From NCBI RefSeq assembly GCF_022288805.1, contig NZ_JAKOPM010000007.1:1-64000 (forward strand): a stretch of DNA of 64,000 nucleotides, read 5' to 3'. This DNA is from Corynebacterium yonathiae (lineage in GTDB: Bacteria; Actinomycetota; Actinomycetes; Mycobacteriales; Mycobacteriaceae). The notes below the pieces were generated by a model. That model did not search any database and had not been told where the DNA came from. It saw nothing but the letters and a program-made list of their open reading frames with translations. The first letter of the stretch is position 1; the number at the start of each line of letters is the position of its first letter. Shown here one piece after another: positions 45,463-53,880 of the stretch. The position numbers were made by a program, and so were the translations under genes.

Positions 45463-47049
45463 TCAGGGGAGGAAGCGCAAGGCCTTTCCTAAGCGCAATG
45501 CGGAGCTCAGCAAAGTGCCGTAGTACTTATTGGGAAGCCAGCTTGGCCCGCGCATCGGCATGATCCTTTGCGAGGAGATATTCTTCGCTTCTGTATATTT
45601 GGTCAGACCCTCGTGGCCATGACGGCGGCCAACACCGGACTCCTTGACGCCACCCAACGGGGTGGAAATCGAGGCCCATGTGGAGGCGTAGCCGTCATTG
45701 ATGGTCACGCTGCCTGCATCGATTTTCTCAGCGATGCCCTGCGCGGTCTCGGGTTGGCCGAATACAGAGGAGTTCAGGCCGTAGGGCAATTTATTTGCCT
45801 GCTCGATGGCCTCTTCGACATCGCGCACGCGTTGCACGTACACCACGGGGCCAAAGACCTCTTGCTCTGCAAGCTCGGCGCCTTCACCCAAATCAGTGAG
45901 AACCGTGGGTTCAAAGTGGTAGGGGCCAATATCCGGGCGGGGCTTGCCGCCGGTAATAACGGTGGCACCCTTATCCACCGCATCGTCGACAAAGTGCTGC
46001 ACCACATCTAATTGGTTTTGGCCGATGAGTGAACCCATCGTGTAGTCCCAGTTCAAACCGGAACCAAGTTTGATGGACTCGGTTGCCCGGCGGAATGCGG
46101 TAATGAATTGATCGAAGATGGCATCGGGTACGTAGATGCGTTCAATCGACACGCACAGCTGGCCCGAATTGGAAAAGCAAGCGGTAGCGATGGTGTCAAT
46201 ATGCTTGTCGATGTCCGCATCCGGCGCGATGATCATAGGGTTCTTGCCGCCCAGTTCTGCGGAATATCCAACGAGGCGCTCGCCTACAGTGGTACCCAAA
46301 ATCTTGCCGGTCTTGGTGGAACCGGTAAACATCAGGTAATCGCAGCGTTCGGAGATAGCGGAGCCGACGACTCGACCGGAGCCGGTAACGATCTGCAGCA
46401 AATCCTTCGGCAGTCCTGCTTCCCTCAAGAGGTAGAGGGAAATCAGGTTAGAAAACGGGGTGGATCCATCGGGCTTGGCCACAACGCCATTGCCGGCAAG
46501 TAGTGCCGCAACGGCATCGGAAATGCCCAGTGCTAATGGGTAGTTCCATGGGCTGATTTGCCCCACAACACCCTTAGGAACTCGCTGCAAGTGAGTTTTG
46601 GTGATGAGCGGAAATGCGCCCGGCTGCTTCTGAGTGGCCAGTAGCTTTGGCGCATTATTTGAGTAATAACGCGCGTTATTTAGTACATCGAGTACCTCAT
46701 CAAAGGCGGCCGTGCGGTCCTTGCCGGTTTCCAATTGGATGAAGTCCGCCAACAGCTCGCGGTGTTTAGCCACGAGATGGTGGAAGCGCTTCATTACCTT
46801 TACGCGCTGCTTAACGTCGGTATCGGCCCAGGCCTTTTGGGTCTGACGCGAACGGCGGAAAGCCTCATCTACGTCTTCTTCGGAACCTACTCCAACCCAG
46901 CCTAATTCTTCTTCAAATAAGGGGGAGTGGACCGCTTTGCGTTCGCCTTTATCCAGCGAGCCGGTGGAGTAGTTAGTGGTGAGATGTTGTAGCTCAGTTA
47001 GTAATTGCTGTGGCAAGGGCCGTTCTTGTAGACGGCGTGGTAAAGACAT
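45463..47049 (-). CDS. Aldehyde dehydrogenase, GabD2-like
   Basis: A protein of 528 residues in the succinate-semialdehyde dehydrogenase GabD2 subgroup. QISPWNYPLALGISDAV, the base in SAELGGKNPMII and the nucleophile in CFSNSGQLCVSIERIYV are intact, and the long C-terminus (PMRGPSWLPNKYYGTLL) is typical of that subgroup. I use ATG 47049 (MSLPRRLQE), with GGAG 11 nt upstream; GTG 47058 lies too close to it. Between two MpaB-type genes it may take the aldehyde formed by oxidative cleavage; that coupling is inferred from context only. Confidence 0.82.
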   Translation of the reverse strand: MSLPRRLQERPLPQQLLTELQHLTTNYSTGSLDKGERKAVHSPLFEEELGWVGVGSEEDVDEAFRRSRQTQKAWADTDVKQRVKVMKRFHHLVAKHRELLADFIQLETGKDRTAAFDEVLDVLNNARYYSNNAPKLLATQKQPGAFPLITKTHLQRVPKGVVGQISPWNYPLALGISDAVAALLAGNGVVAKPDGSTPFSNLISLYLLREAGLPKDLLQIVTGSGRVVGSAISERCDYLMFTGSTKTGKILGTTVGERLVGYSAELGGKNPMIIAPDADIDKHIDTIATACFSNSGQLCVSIERIYVPDAIFDQFITAFRRATESIKLGSGLNWDYTMGSLIGQNQLDVVQHFVDDAVDKGATVITGGKPRPDIGPYHFEPTVLTDLGEGAELAEQEVFGPVVYVQRVRDVEEAIEQANKLPYGLNSSVFGQPETAQGIAEKIDAGSVTINDGYASTWASISTPLGGVKESGVGRRHGHEGLTKYTEAKNISSQRIMPMRGPSWLPNKYYGTLLSSALRLGKALRFLP

Positions 47050-47127
47050 GTAATGCACGCTCCAGAAAGATCAATGAAAAGGTTCGTGAGCTAAAAAGCT
47101 CACGAACAATTGGGAAGCCGGTGTGTT

Positions 47128-48204
47128 TTAGAACGGGCAGCCGGCTGCACGGCGTGCGGCTACTGCATCATCGGAATCCGGCTTGTCGGTAGATTCCGCG
47201 GTGGCAGCAGAGTCCTTAGCCTGGGCGGCGTTGTAGCCTTGGATCTTCTTCGGCTCCTTGTACTTGCCCTCGATCATGCCGTTCTTGATCATCAAGGAAC
47301 GACCCGGCTCCATGTAGCGCTTGTCCTCAGGGAGGTGGTCCATGATGAAGCGAACGGACTTAGCGATGCGGTCGAAGCGCTTCTGGTCGCGCTTGGTCCA
47401 CTTCAGATCCAGGATGTCGCGGTACTTCTGCGGCAGGGTAGCCACAGTCAACCAGATGGCGCTGCGCATAATGGGCTTCCAGATAACCTTCCATACGGCC
47501 TCTGGAACGCCTTCCGGAGCTTTGACCGGCTCTACGCGTGCGGTGCGCAGTGCGAAGTCAACGGTCTGGTTGCGCTCGAGCACGGTGTCTGCCATGTCAT
47601 CCATGTACTTGATCAAGTCATCGTAGTTATCGATGACCGGACGCTCAGACATGCCGTACTTATCCCACCAAGTCACGCCCTCGCGAACGATTTGGTCGCG
47701 CTCTTCCTTGGTGAACGGGGTACCGAAGAGTTCCTGGGCGTAGATAACGCGGTAGACGAAGGTAGCGTGTGCCCAGTAGTAAGTCTCCGGGTTCAGGGAG
47801 TGGTAACGCTCGCCATTTTGCAGCGTGCCCTTAATGGTGACGTGGTAGTCGCGGATGCGCTCACCGATGTCCCCATCATCGTAGATGGACTCAATAATTT
47901 GCGGCGTAGAGCGCTGCAGGCGAGCGAAAGGCTCGTCGAAGAACTTCGAGTGGTCCAAAAGGGATTGACCAATCGCTGGGTGCATATTCTGCAAAATGCC
48001 GGTGTAGCCGCGCAATAGCTGCAGGCGGTTATCCGAGCCCCACTTCCACAACAGGGAATCCGGGCCCAAAGGAGCGCGGCGCAGCTCGCGCTTTTCTTCC
48101 TTCTTGTCCTGAGCGTTTACTTCTTCCGCACCGGACTGAGTGGAATCAATGTGGGTATTTTCTTCGTTTGCCTGTGCATTTTCGGGTTTCAGTGAGTTGG
48201 ACAA
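47128..48204 (-). CDS. MpaB/DUF2236-family oxygenase-like protein, copy 2 (TTG start)
   Basis: A protein of about 358 residues, paralogous to the 43591-44490 product: RDYHVTIKG (118-126), NPETYYWAHATF (about 138-149) and SLLDHSKFFD (81-90). It has a charged N-terminal extension and a low-complexity C-terminal tail (AAQAKDSAATAES...) ending in CPF. I start at TTG 48204, because AAGGAGG lies 6-7 nt upstream; the longer frame to 48282 has no ribosome site. It is the first gene of the minus-strand cluster and faces the DUF6230 gene. Confidence 0.72.
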   Translation of the reverse strand: MSNSLKPENAQANEENTHIDSTQSGAEEVNAQDKKEEKRELRRAPLGPDSLLWKWGSDNRLQLLRGYTGILQNMHPAIGQSLLDHSKFFDEPFARLQRSTPQIIESIYDDGDIGERIRDYHVTIKGTLQNGERYHSLNPETYYWAHATFVYRVIYAQELFGTPFTKEERDQIVREGVTWWDKYGMSERPVIDNYDDLIKYMDDMADTVLERNQTVDFALRTARVEPVKAPEGVPEAVWKVIWKPIMRSAIWLTVATLPQKYRDILDLKWTKRDQKRFDRIAKSVRFIMDHLPEDKRYMEPGRSLMIKNGMIEGKYKEPKKIQGYNAAQAKDSAATAESTDKPDSDDAVAARRAAGCPF

Positions 48205-48612
48205 TTCGACCCTCCTTAGTCGATAAAATCTGATGGTTGTGAAGCGTAACACACACCGGTGCACACCTATTACATGGCGCACAAATTTGGGGGTACAGTG
48301 TTGTGTACCGCAGGTTTAGTGGGGGATTGGAAGTTGACAATGGCAGGAGTGCGATAATTTTCTTTAAACACATGATCTGGGCTACACCGTTGCGGGCGTA
48401 TTTAATGCACCCCTTTCTGTGTGACGTGTCTCAGGTAGTGCTAACGTGTGTTCAAGCTCATTTAATCAGTGGATTGCGTAAGTCTATTTCTCATCGTCGG
48501 CTTGTATATCTCTTGCCGCGGTAAAGAGTGGGCTGAAAATTCACCGTAGACGGGGGACGCCGCTAAAACAGGCAGCTACCCCGCCTTTTCAATTCCACAG
48601 AAAGGTTCCTTC
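48205..48612. promoter_or_regulatory. Divergent promoter region, mpaB2 / DUF6230 trio
   Basis: A 408-bp AT-rich gap between divergently read genes. It includes the 18-bp palindrome described separately and AAGGAGG at 48211-48217 for the minus-strand TTG start. Short frames in it lack ribosome sites and known similarity. No RNA gene was seen. Confidence 0.5.
48292..48309. promoter_or_regulatory. 18-bp palindromic operator candidate
   Basis: GGTACAGTGTTGTGTACC has perfect 6-bp arms (GGTACA/TGTACC) around 6 bp. It lies 88 bp upstream of the mpaB2 start and about 300 bp from the DUF6230 start, so it most likely controls mpaB2. The binding regulator is unknown; TetR- or GntR-type dimers use sites of this size. 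Confidence 0.5.
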
Positions 48613-49191
48613 ATGGGCAGGATTAGTATTCCAAAGTTTGCAACCGCACTGGCTGCCGGGCTTGCAGCTTTTGGTGTAACAGGTTTTGCGGTAGCCCAAG
48701 GTGGCTTGACCGCTAATATCGCACTTTCAGGAACCTTCTTTAAGGTGAACATGAGCCACCTAGAGGGCGAAGGATTGTCGATCTTCGTTGATAGGGACAA
48801 GATGGGAGAAGAAACCATCCCCGCCGCGCGCTTGAAGTTTGAGCACGCCGTGGCTTCCAACTTGTGCCTGTCCGCCAATCTTCCTGATGTCCCAGGCATT
48901 GGCGAGACCACCTTCGCCCTCCGTGCGAATGGTGATGACAGTGTGGAGGTAGAGAATCTCTTGGTTGGTGCTACCGATATTAAGGGTCAGCTGGATCTGA
49001 CGAATGCCAACGTGGGTGTTGACGCCAGCCAGGTTAATGACAAGGCAGATCCAGGTTCGTGGGGATTGTACGCGCAGAAGGTGACCCTGAGCGCGGACGA
49101 TATTCGTACGACCTCGGTGGGAGCAGAAAGGCTCGCTGCCTCTGGTGTGAATGTGACGGTGAAGAGGGGAAGCAACAACAATGGCTGCTAA
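48613..49191 (+). CDS. DUF6230 family exported protein
   Basis: A 192-residue protein with an N-terminal signal or anchor (about 8-28, FATALAAGLAAFGVTGFAVA). A beta-rich domain follows with LSGTFFKVNMSHLEGEGL and a conserved Cys pair (NLCLSANLP, terminal GC). The pattern closely fits the DUF6230 proteins of Streptomyces, which usually precede a DUF6114 membrane protein, as here. Function unknown. Its end overlaps the next gene by 11 bp, so the two are coupled. Confidence 0.78.
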   Translation: MGRISIPKFATALAAGLAAFGVTGFAVAQGGLTANIALSGTFFKVNMSHLEGEGLSIFVDRDKMGEETIPAARLKFEHAVASNLCLSANLPDVPGIGETTFALRANGDDSVEVENLLVGATDIKGQLDLTNANVGVDASQVNDKADPGSWGLYAQKVTLSADDIRTTSVGAERLAASGVNVTVKRGSNNNGC

Positions 49192-49948
49192 GTCTTCTGA
49201 TGATGAGACTTTGCGCATGCCTGCGGTGAACGAAACCGGTACCGATAACGGCGAAGCTGCACGCAGCGCCCAAGATTCCACCCATGAGCCGGCCGAGAAA
49301 ACCGCTGGCGAGGCCGCCACTGGCACCGATCACGCTAGTGCTGCGGAGACGAAGGCCGACGACACCGCTAAGGCTGGCGCTGAAGCCACGGCCGCGGCGG
49401 AAAGCGATGGAGACAACGCATTGCAGTCGGTAGCGGATGCGGTTAAATGCGCTGGTGAATCGCAGGACTCCGCAGCGAATAACAAAAATGACAAAGCCGT
49501 AACCCGAGTGGCTCCTAAAGAGAGCTGGTGGAAGCGGTTTAAACACTGGCGTAAGCGTCGTCCGTTCGCGGGTGGATTGTTGCTTATCTTGTCCGGCATC
49601 GCCATCGCAGCGCCGGCCTATATTACTGTGCGCATTTCTGATCTGTTGGTCATGATTTCCACGGTGTCGGGCGTTTCGACGCTCCTTATTGGTGCGGCAC
49701 TTATCATGTTCGGCCTTGGAGCTTGGTTTCGGCAGGAGACCTCGTCTTACCTGGGTGTTTTAGCCATCTTGGTGGCGATCATCGCGCTTCCCACCACGAA
49801 CCTGGGCGGCTTCGTGATCGGCAGCCTTTTGGGCATTATCGGTGGTGCGCTCTCATTTGCTTGGCAGCCACAGGATCGCCAGAAGTCTCCAAAGAAGCAC
49901 AAGAAGAAGAAAAAATCCCAGGCCAAAGAACTGGCGGGTTCAGCATGA
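49181..49948 (+). CDS. DUF6114 family membrane protein
   Basis: A 255-residue protein. The first 110 residues are an acidic Ala/Glu/Thr/Asp-rich cytoplasmic tail. The DUF6114 core follows (about 112-230): FKHWRKRRPFAGGLLLILSG, then four TM segments and NLGGFVIGSLLGIIGGALSFAW. A Lys-rich tail ends it (SPKKHKKKKKSQAK). Its stop overlaps the next start as ATGA. The long acidic N-tail is unusual compared with Streptomyces homologues that I know. Confidence 0.78.
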   Translation: MAAKSSDDETLRMPAVNETGTDNGEAARSAQDSTHEPAEKTAGEAATGTDHASAAETKADDTAKAGAEATAAAESDGDNALQSVADAVKCAGESQDSAANNKNDKAVTRVAPKESWWKRFKHWRKRRPFAGGLLLILSGIAIAAPAYITVRISDLLVMISTVSGVSTLLIGAALIMFGLGAWFRQETSSYLGVLAILVAIIALPTTNLGGFVIGSLLGIIGGALSFAWQPQDRQKSPKKHKKKKKSQAKELAGSA

Positions 49949-50574
49949 AGCTATTCAGGCTGAGCTCACTACCGCGTCGTCGCTCCGCTCGTGTGGTAAA
50001 AGGTAGTGTGCTCGCAGTGCTCTGCGCTTTTACAGCGGTGTGTGCGGTGAACCAACCTGAGGAAACCCGTGCGCAGGAAGGCTTGGCCTTAGCGCAATCT
50101 GAACTCAGCACGGTGACTGCTGATAATGTCACCCTGACTGGAAACGTAAGCGCCTCGCTTATTACTGTGCCTACCGCACAGGGTGAACAACGAGCACTGA
50201 AACTCGTAGGTGACAAGTTGGCCGCGCGAAACCTCGCGTTGACCCTGCCCGCGGCTGTGGGACAAGGCAAGCTAACCACTGGTGACGTGGAAACCACCGT
50301 CACGGACGGGCCGGTCACCGTCCTGACCACTGGACTACAGACAACGCCCGCGGTGGTGGATCACCCCACCATTCCGGTAAACGTCGATTTATCCAACGGC
50401 GATCTCAACGCGGTGCTTGATCAATTAGGCGTTCCCGACCCGCACGTGGTGCCCGATGCTCCGATCCCCAACGTTTTGATGGAGCACATTTCGCTACAAG
50501 ATGTCACCATGGAGCTGGTCAACCTGCAGGGCGCTAATTTGCACGCCCCGCAGGTCCAGCTCAACGTGCAGTAA
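49945..50574 (+). CDS. Secreted protein, third gene of the DUF6230/DUF6114 unit
   Basis: A protein of 209 residues starting at ATG 49945 in the ATGA overlap. The N-terminus has a basic RRRSARVVKG followed by a hydrophobic stretch (about 20-36) that reads as a signal peptide. The mature part has regular beta-like repeats (VTADNVTLTGNVSASLITV, LAARNLALTLP, MEHISLQDVTMELVNLQG) that alternate like DUF6230 strands. It may be a distant DUF6230 relative, but I do not recognise it. Function unknown. Confidence 0.68.
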   Translation: MKLFRLSSLPRRRSARVVKGSVLAVLCAFTAVCAVNQPEETRAQEGLALAQSELSTVTADNVTLTGNVSASLITVPTAQGEQRALKLVGDKLAARNLALTLPAAVGQGKLTTGDVETTVTDGPVTVLTTGLQTTPAVVDHPTIPVNVDLSNGDLNAVLDQLGVPDPHVVPDAPIPNVLMEHISLQDVTMELVNLQGANLHAPQVQLNVQ

Positions 50575-50592
50575 CCACGCTGCAGCTTCCCT

Positions 50593-52319
50593 TTAAGCCT
50601 TATTGAACTGCGATTGGTGCAGGCACCAATAGGCGCCTTGGGCGCGCAGCAGTTCTTCGTGCGAGCCTTGCTCGACGATGCCCCCGTTTTCCATCACCAA
50701 GATCAGATCAGCATCCCGGATGGTGGACAAGCGGTGGGCGATGACGAAGGAGGTGCGCTCTGCACGCAGGGCATTCATGGCCTCCTGGACGAGTACCTCC
50801 GTGCGGGTATCCACGGACGAGGTGGCCTCATCCAAGATGAGCAGTGCGGGCTGGGCCAAAAAGGCGCGGGCGATGGTAATCAACTGGCGCTCGCCGGCGG
50901 AGATGGCGCCGCCATCTTGGTCTATGACGGTGTCATAGCCCTCCGGCAGGGAGTGCACGAAGCGATCCACGTAGGTGGCCTTGGCCGCAGCGATGACCTC
51001 ATCGTCCGTGGCATCGAGCCGGCCGTAGCGGATATTGTCCATGATGGTGCCCTCAAAGAGGACGGCATCTTGTAGCACCATGCCCACTTGGGAGCGCAGG
51101 GCGGTGCGGGGCATGTGGGCGGTATCGTGGCCATCGATAAGAATGCGCCCAGAATCGATGTCATAAAAGCGCATGAGCAGATTGACCATGGTGGTCTTGC
51201 CCGAGCCGGTGGAACCAATGATCGCAGTGGTGGTGCCGGGAGTGGCGGTAAAGGAAATATCCTCTAACACTGGGGCATCCGCGCCGGCATAGGAGAAGCT
51301 GACATTGCGAAATTCCACGGTGCCGGAATTGGTCGTCGGGGTGACGGTATCTTTCGGCGGGGTAATGGACGGCTCGTGGCTTAAGACCCCGGTGATGCGG
51401 CGGGCGCATACGAGGGAGCGCGGGAGCATCATCGCCATAAACGTGCCCATCATGACCGCGGCGAGGATTTGCAGCAGGTATTGCAGGAAGGCGGTGAGCC
51501 CGCCGACATCGACAAGCTCGGCATCCACGCGCTGGCCACCAAACCACAGCACTGCGCCCGTCGCCACATTCAAGATGACGGTGATAATCGGGAACATGAG
51601 GACAAAAGCTGGCCGATTTTCAGCGAAAGCTGGGTAATATCCTTATTGGCCTTGGTAAAGCGCTCAGTTTCATAGGCCTCGCGCACAAAGGCGCGCACGA
51701 CGCGGATGCTGGTGATTTGCTCGCGCAAGGTGCCGTTGATGGTGTCCAATTTGTCCTGCATAGAACGAAAAAGCGGCATAAGCCGCGCGAAGAGGACGGA
51801 GATGGTGCCGAGCAGCACCGCGACAGAAACCCAGACCAACCAGGACAGCCCGGCGTCCTCGCGGATGGCCATAATGATACCGCCGATGGACATAATGGGT
51901 GCCGTGACCATGAAGTTCAGCATCATCATATAGACCATCTGCACCTGCTGGACATCATTAGTGCCACGCGTGATCAGCGTAGGGGTGCCGAAGCGGCTCA
52001 TGTCCTCAGTAGACAAGGAATTGACGTGGCGAAAGACTTGGCTGCGCACGTCTCGGCCCAGCCCCATGGCCGTGCGGCTGCCGCACCACACCGCAGCGAT
52101 TGCGGTAATGACCTGCGTAAAGGCCACCGCTAGCATGATAGTGCCAGTGTGCCAGATGAAGTCCACATCGCCCTGTGCGACGCCCTCATCGATGATCTTG
52201 GCGTTTAGCGATGGCAGGTACAGCGTGGCGGCCGTGGATAGGGCCTGAAACACTAGAACCGCTATGACATATGGTGCATACGGCGCGGACCGTGTCCAGA
52301 GGATGCGAAGCAAATCCAT
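50593..52319 (-). pseudogene. Half-size ABC exporter, split by a frameshift near 51604
   Basis: Two frames together encode one ABC half-transporter. 51570-52319 gives residues 1-249, starting MDLLRILWTRSAPYAPY, with most of the six-TM domain. 50593-51597 gives the end of the TM domain and the ATPase domain: Walker A IIGSTGSGKTT, signature ISAGERQ, Walker B LILDEATSS, then the H-loop. The frames meet at a run of four T on the coding strand (51604-51607); one more T restores QLFVLMFP, typical for this family. So it is a one-base loss or a sequencing error. Such exporters usually come as MdlA/MdlB-type pairs, but no second half is present. Confidence 0.8.
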
Positions 52320-52387
52320 AAACTTGCGACTCTTTCGTACTGAAGTTATCTAGTTGTGCAAGTCTATTTCTGCTTGGCGCTGTGGTG

Positions 52388-52969
52388 CTAGGGCGAAGGC
52401 GTTCCAAAGATAAAGGACTCTGGTGGGGTTAATCGCTCCACTGCGAGCGCGATCCGTTCCGTGGAAGTCTCGCCTACGTGCATGGCGTGATGCAAAATGG
52501 CGCCTTCATAAAGCGCATCAAGTGCTAACGTGGTGGCCTCATCGAAGTAGGTTCGCATGACACCTTGGCACGCGCGGGTCCATTCCAACAGAATCATGCG
52601 GTGGCGTGGGCGTCGTAGGGAAAGAGCATATAACTCGCTACCCAAAATGATGTCAGTGCGTGAGCCAGCAGTAGCGGAAAGCATTGAAACTGTCGCGGCG
52701 CGAGCTTCTTCCAAAGTGGTTGCACCCTCGTAAAAGGAACGAAACTGCTCAACCGAGCGTTGCGCAAAATCGTGGAAGGCGGCGCTGATAAGTCCGTCTT
52801 TGTCGGTGAAATAATATGCAATTGATCCTAAGGCCACGTTTGCTTGGGTAGCTACGGTCCGCAAAGAAAGTCCAGCAACACCATCGCGCGCTATGGTGCG
52901 CAGCGCGGCGGTAAGGATCAGTTCTTTGCGCTGCGGTTGTAGTTGTGCTGACTGGTCTTGGGTAGGCAT
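52388..52969 (-). CDS. TetR-family transcriptional regulator
   Basis: A 193-residue protein. The N-terminal HTH (about 15-62) has ILTAALRTIARDGVAGLSLRTVATQANVALGSIAYYFTDKDGLI, the TetR recognition helix. The C-terminal ligand domain fits a homodimeric repressor. It lies 68 bp upstream of the split ABC exporter on the same strand. A TGAACGGTCGTTCA-like site stands just before its start and near the molybdopterin operon, so it probably controls itself, and perhaps that operon. Ligand unknown. Confidence 0.85.
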   Translation of the reverse strand: MPTQDQSAQLQPQRKELILTAALRTIARDGVAGLSLRTVATQANVALGSIAYYFTDKDGLISAAFHDFAQRSVEQFRSFYEGATTLEEARAATVSMLSATAGSRTDIILGSELYALSLRRPRHRMILLEWTRACQGVMRTYFDEATTLALDALYEGAILHHAMHVGETSTERIALAVERLTPPESFIFGTPSP

Positions 52970-52983
52970 CTCACTCCCAACTT

Positions 52984-52997
52984 TTGACGGTCTTTCA
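52984..52997. promoter_or_regulatory. Putative TetR autoregulatory site
   Basis: TTGACGGTCTTTCA lies 14 bp before the tetR start and matches the perfect 53824 palindrome at 11 of 14 positions. It would allow autorepression. Its own symmetry is weak. Confidence 0.4.
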
Positions 52998-53076
52998 GTC
53001 TACTTCTCCAACGGCCAGGTCCGTGGCAAAATGTTCGAACTGGCCGGTGAAGGGGATGTGAGATAAACCTCTAGGT

Positions 53077-53328
53077 TTAAGCTGCTTTGTTCTTCTTAGT
53101 GAAAATCTTCCACAAACCAAAGAGCGCAACGACGGCCCAGACAAATTCGACAATAAATAAGCCCGGGTTGAATGGGGAAATTGCGGTGTAGACAAAACCG
53201 GTAGCGCCTAGGAAGTTAAGGGATTGATATATCGGAGACTCGGCTGTAAGGACCCGGAAATTGAGTAGGCCGTAGGCAACAACGAAAAGGATGCCGGCAA
53301 TGATGCCAATTTCAAAGGCGAAAGTCAT
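53077..53328 (-). CDS. CBU_0592-type small membrane protein, copy 1
   Basis: A protein of 83 residues from ATG 53328 (MTFAFEIGIIAGILFV); a longer frame of 98 residues lacks a ribosome site. Three TM segments: about 5-22, 34-50 and 54-72. The middle region SLNFLGATGFVYTAISPFNPG and the basic tail KIFTKKNKA fit the CBU_0592 family. It is a tandem paralogue of the next gene, spaced by 50 bp. Function unknown. Confidence 0.7.
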   Translation of the reverse strand: MTFAFEIGIIAGILFVVAYGLLNFRVLTAESPIYQSLNFLGATGFVYTAISPFNPGLFIVEFVWAVVALFGLWKIFTKKNKAA

Positions 53329-53378
53329 GATGGAAAAGTTCCTTCTTTTAGCGTGGAGTGGAGGGAAGTGCACGTACC

Positions 53379-53639
53379 TTAGTGCTGCGTCTTCTGCTTT
53401 TTGCGATCAAGGTAGATGCGGATGATGCCGTAAAGGCCGAAAAGGGACCAGATGAGCTCAGTGAAAAAGACACCAGCATTGAAAGGATTGGCAGCGGAGG
53501 CGGCTAAGAAACCTGCTCCGACAAAGTTCAGGATTTGATACGGATAGTCCTCAACTGTCCATTTGTTTAGGTTGAGCATTGCGAAAGCAAAAAGAAGAGC
53601 GACAGAGGCAATAAGGCCAAAGATGACCATGGCAGACAT
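53379..53639 (-). CDS. CBU_0592-type small membrane protein, copy 2
   Basis: An 86-residue protein aligning along its length with its neighbour: QILNFVGAGFLAASAANPFNAGVFFTELIWSLFGLYGI matches QSLNFLGATGFVYTAISPFNPGLFIVEFVWAVVALFGL. Three TM segments and a basic tail (YLDRKKQKTQH). AAAGGA precedes the start. The pair arose by tandem duplication and may form a hetero-oligomer. It is divergent from the cytochrome b/molybdopterin operon. Confidence 0.72.
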   Translation of the reverse strand: MSAMVIFGLIASVALLFAFAMLNLNKWTVEDYPYQILNFVGAGFLAASAANPFNAGVFFTELIWSLFGLYGIIRIYLDRKKQKTQH

Positions 53640-53823
53640 TTAAAATATGTCCTTTCAAATGGTGTGGAGAATGACAAGATATCGATGCTTCTCCGGCGCT
53701 GGTCTGCCTATGTTGCGCGTAGCGAAAAGAGACGCAAAAGAAGGGCAAACGTAGCGTGTTGCTCGATAAATCCTAGTTAAGCACTGGCGTGTTCGAGGCT
53801 TAAATACAGAGCGATAACTTTGG

Positions 53824-53837
53824 TGAACGGTCGTTCA
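53824..53837. promoter_or_regulatory. TetR-type operator, perfect palindrome
   Basis: TGAACGGTCGTTCA has perfect 6-bp arms around GT. Size and composition are typical of TetR-family operators. It lies between the CBU_0592 pair and the molybdopterin operon, 271 bp upstream of the latter. Confidence 0.6.
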
Positions 53838-53866
53838 AATTGCAGGTAGTGCGCTCAACGTAGAGT

Positions 53867-53880
53867 TGAACGAGTGTCCA
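53867..53880. promoter_or_regulatory. Second, half-conserved operator copy
   Basis: TGAACGAGTGTCCA keeps the left arm TGAACG and the terminal CA of the 53824 site, 43 bp (about four helical turns) downstream on the same face. TCAAC/GTTGA (53855-53869) overlaps it as another inverted pair. Confidence 0.35.
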
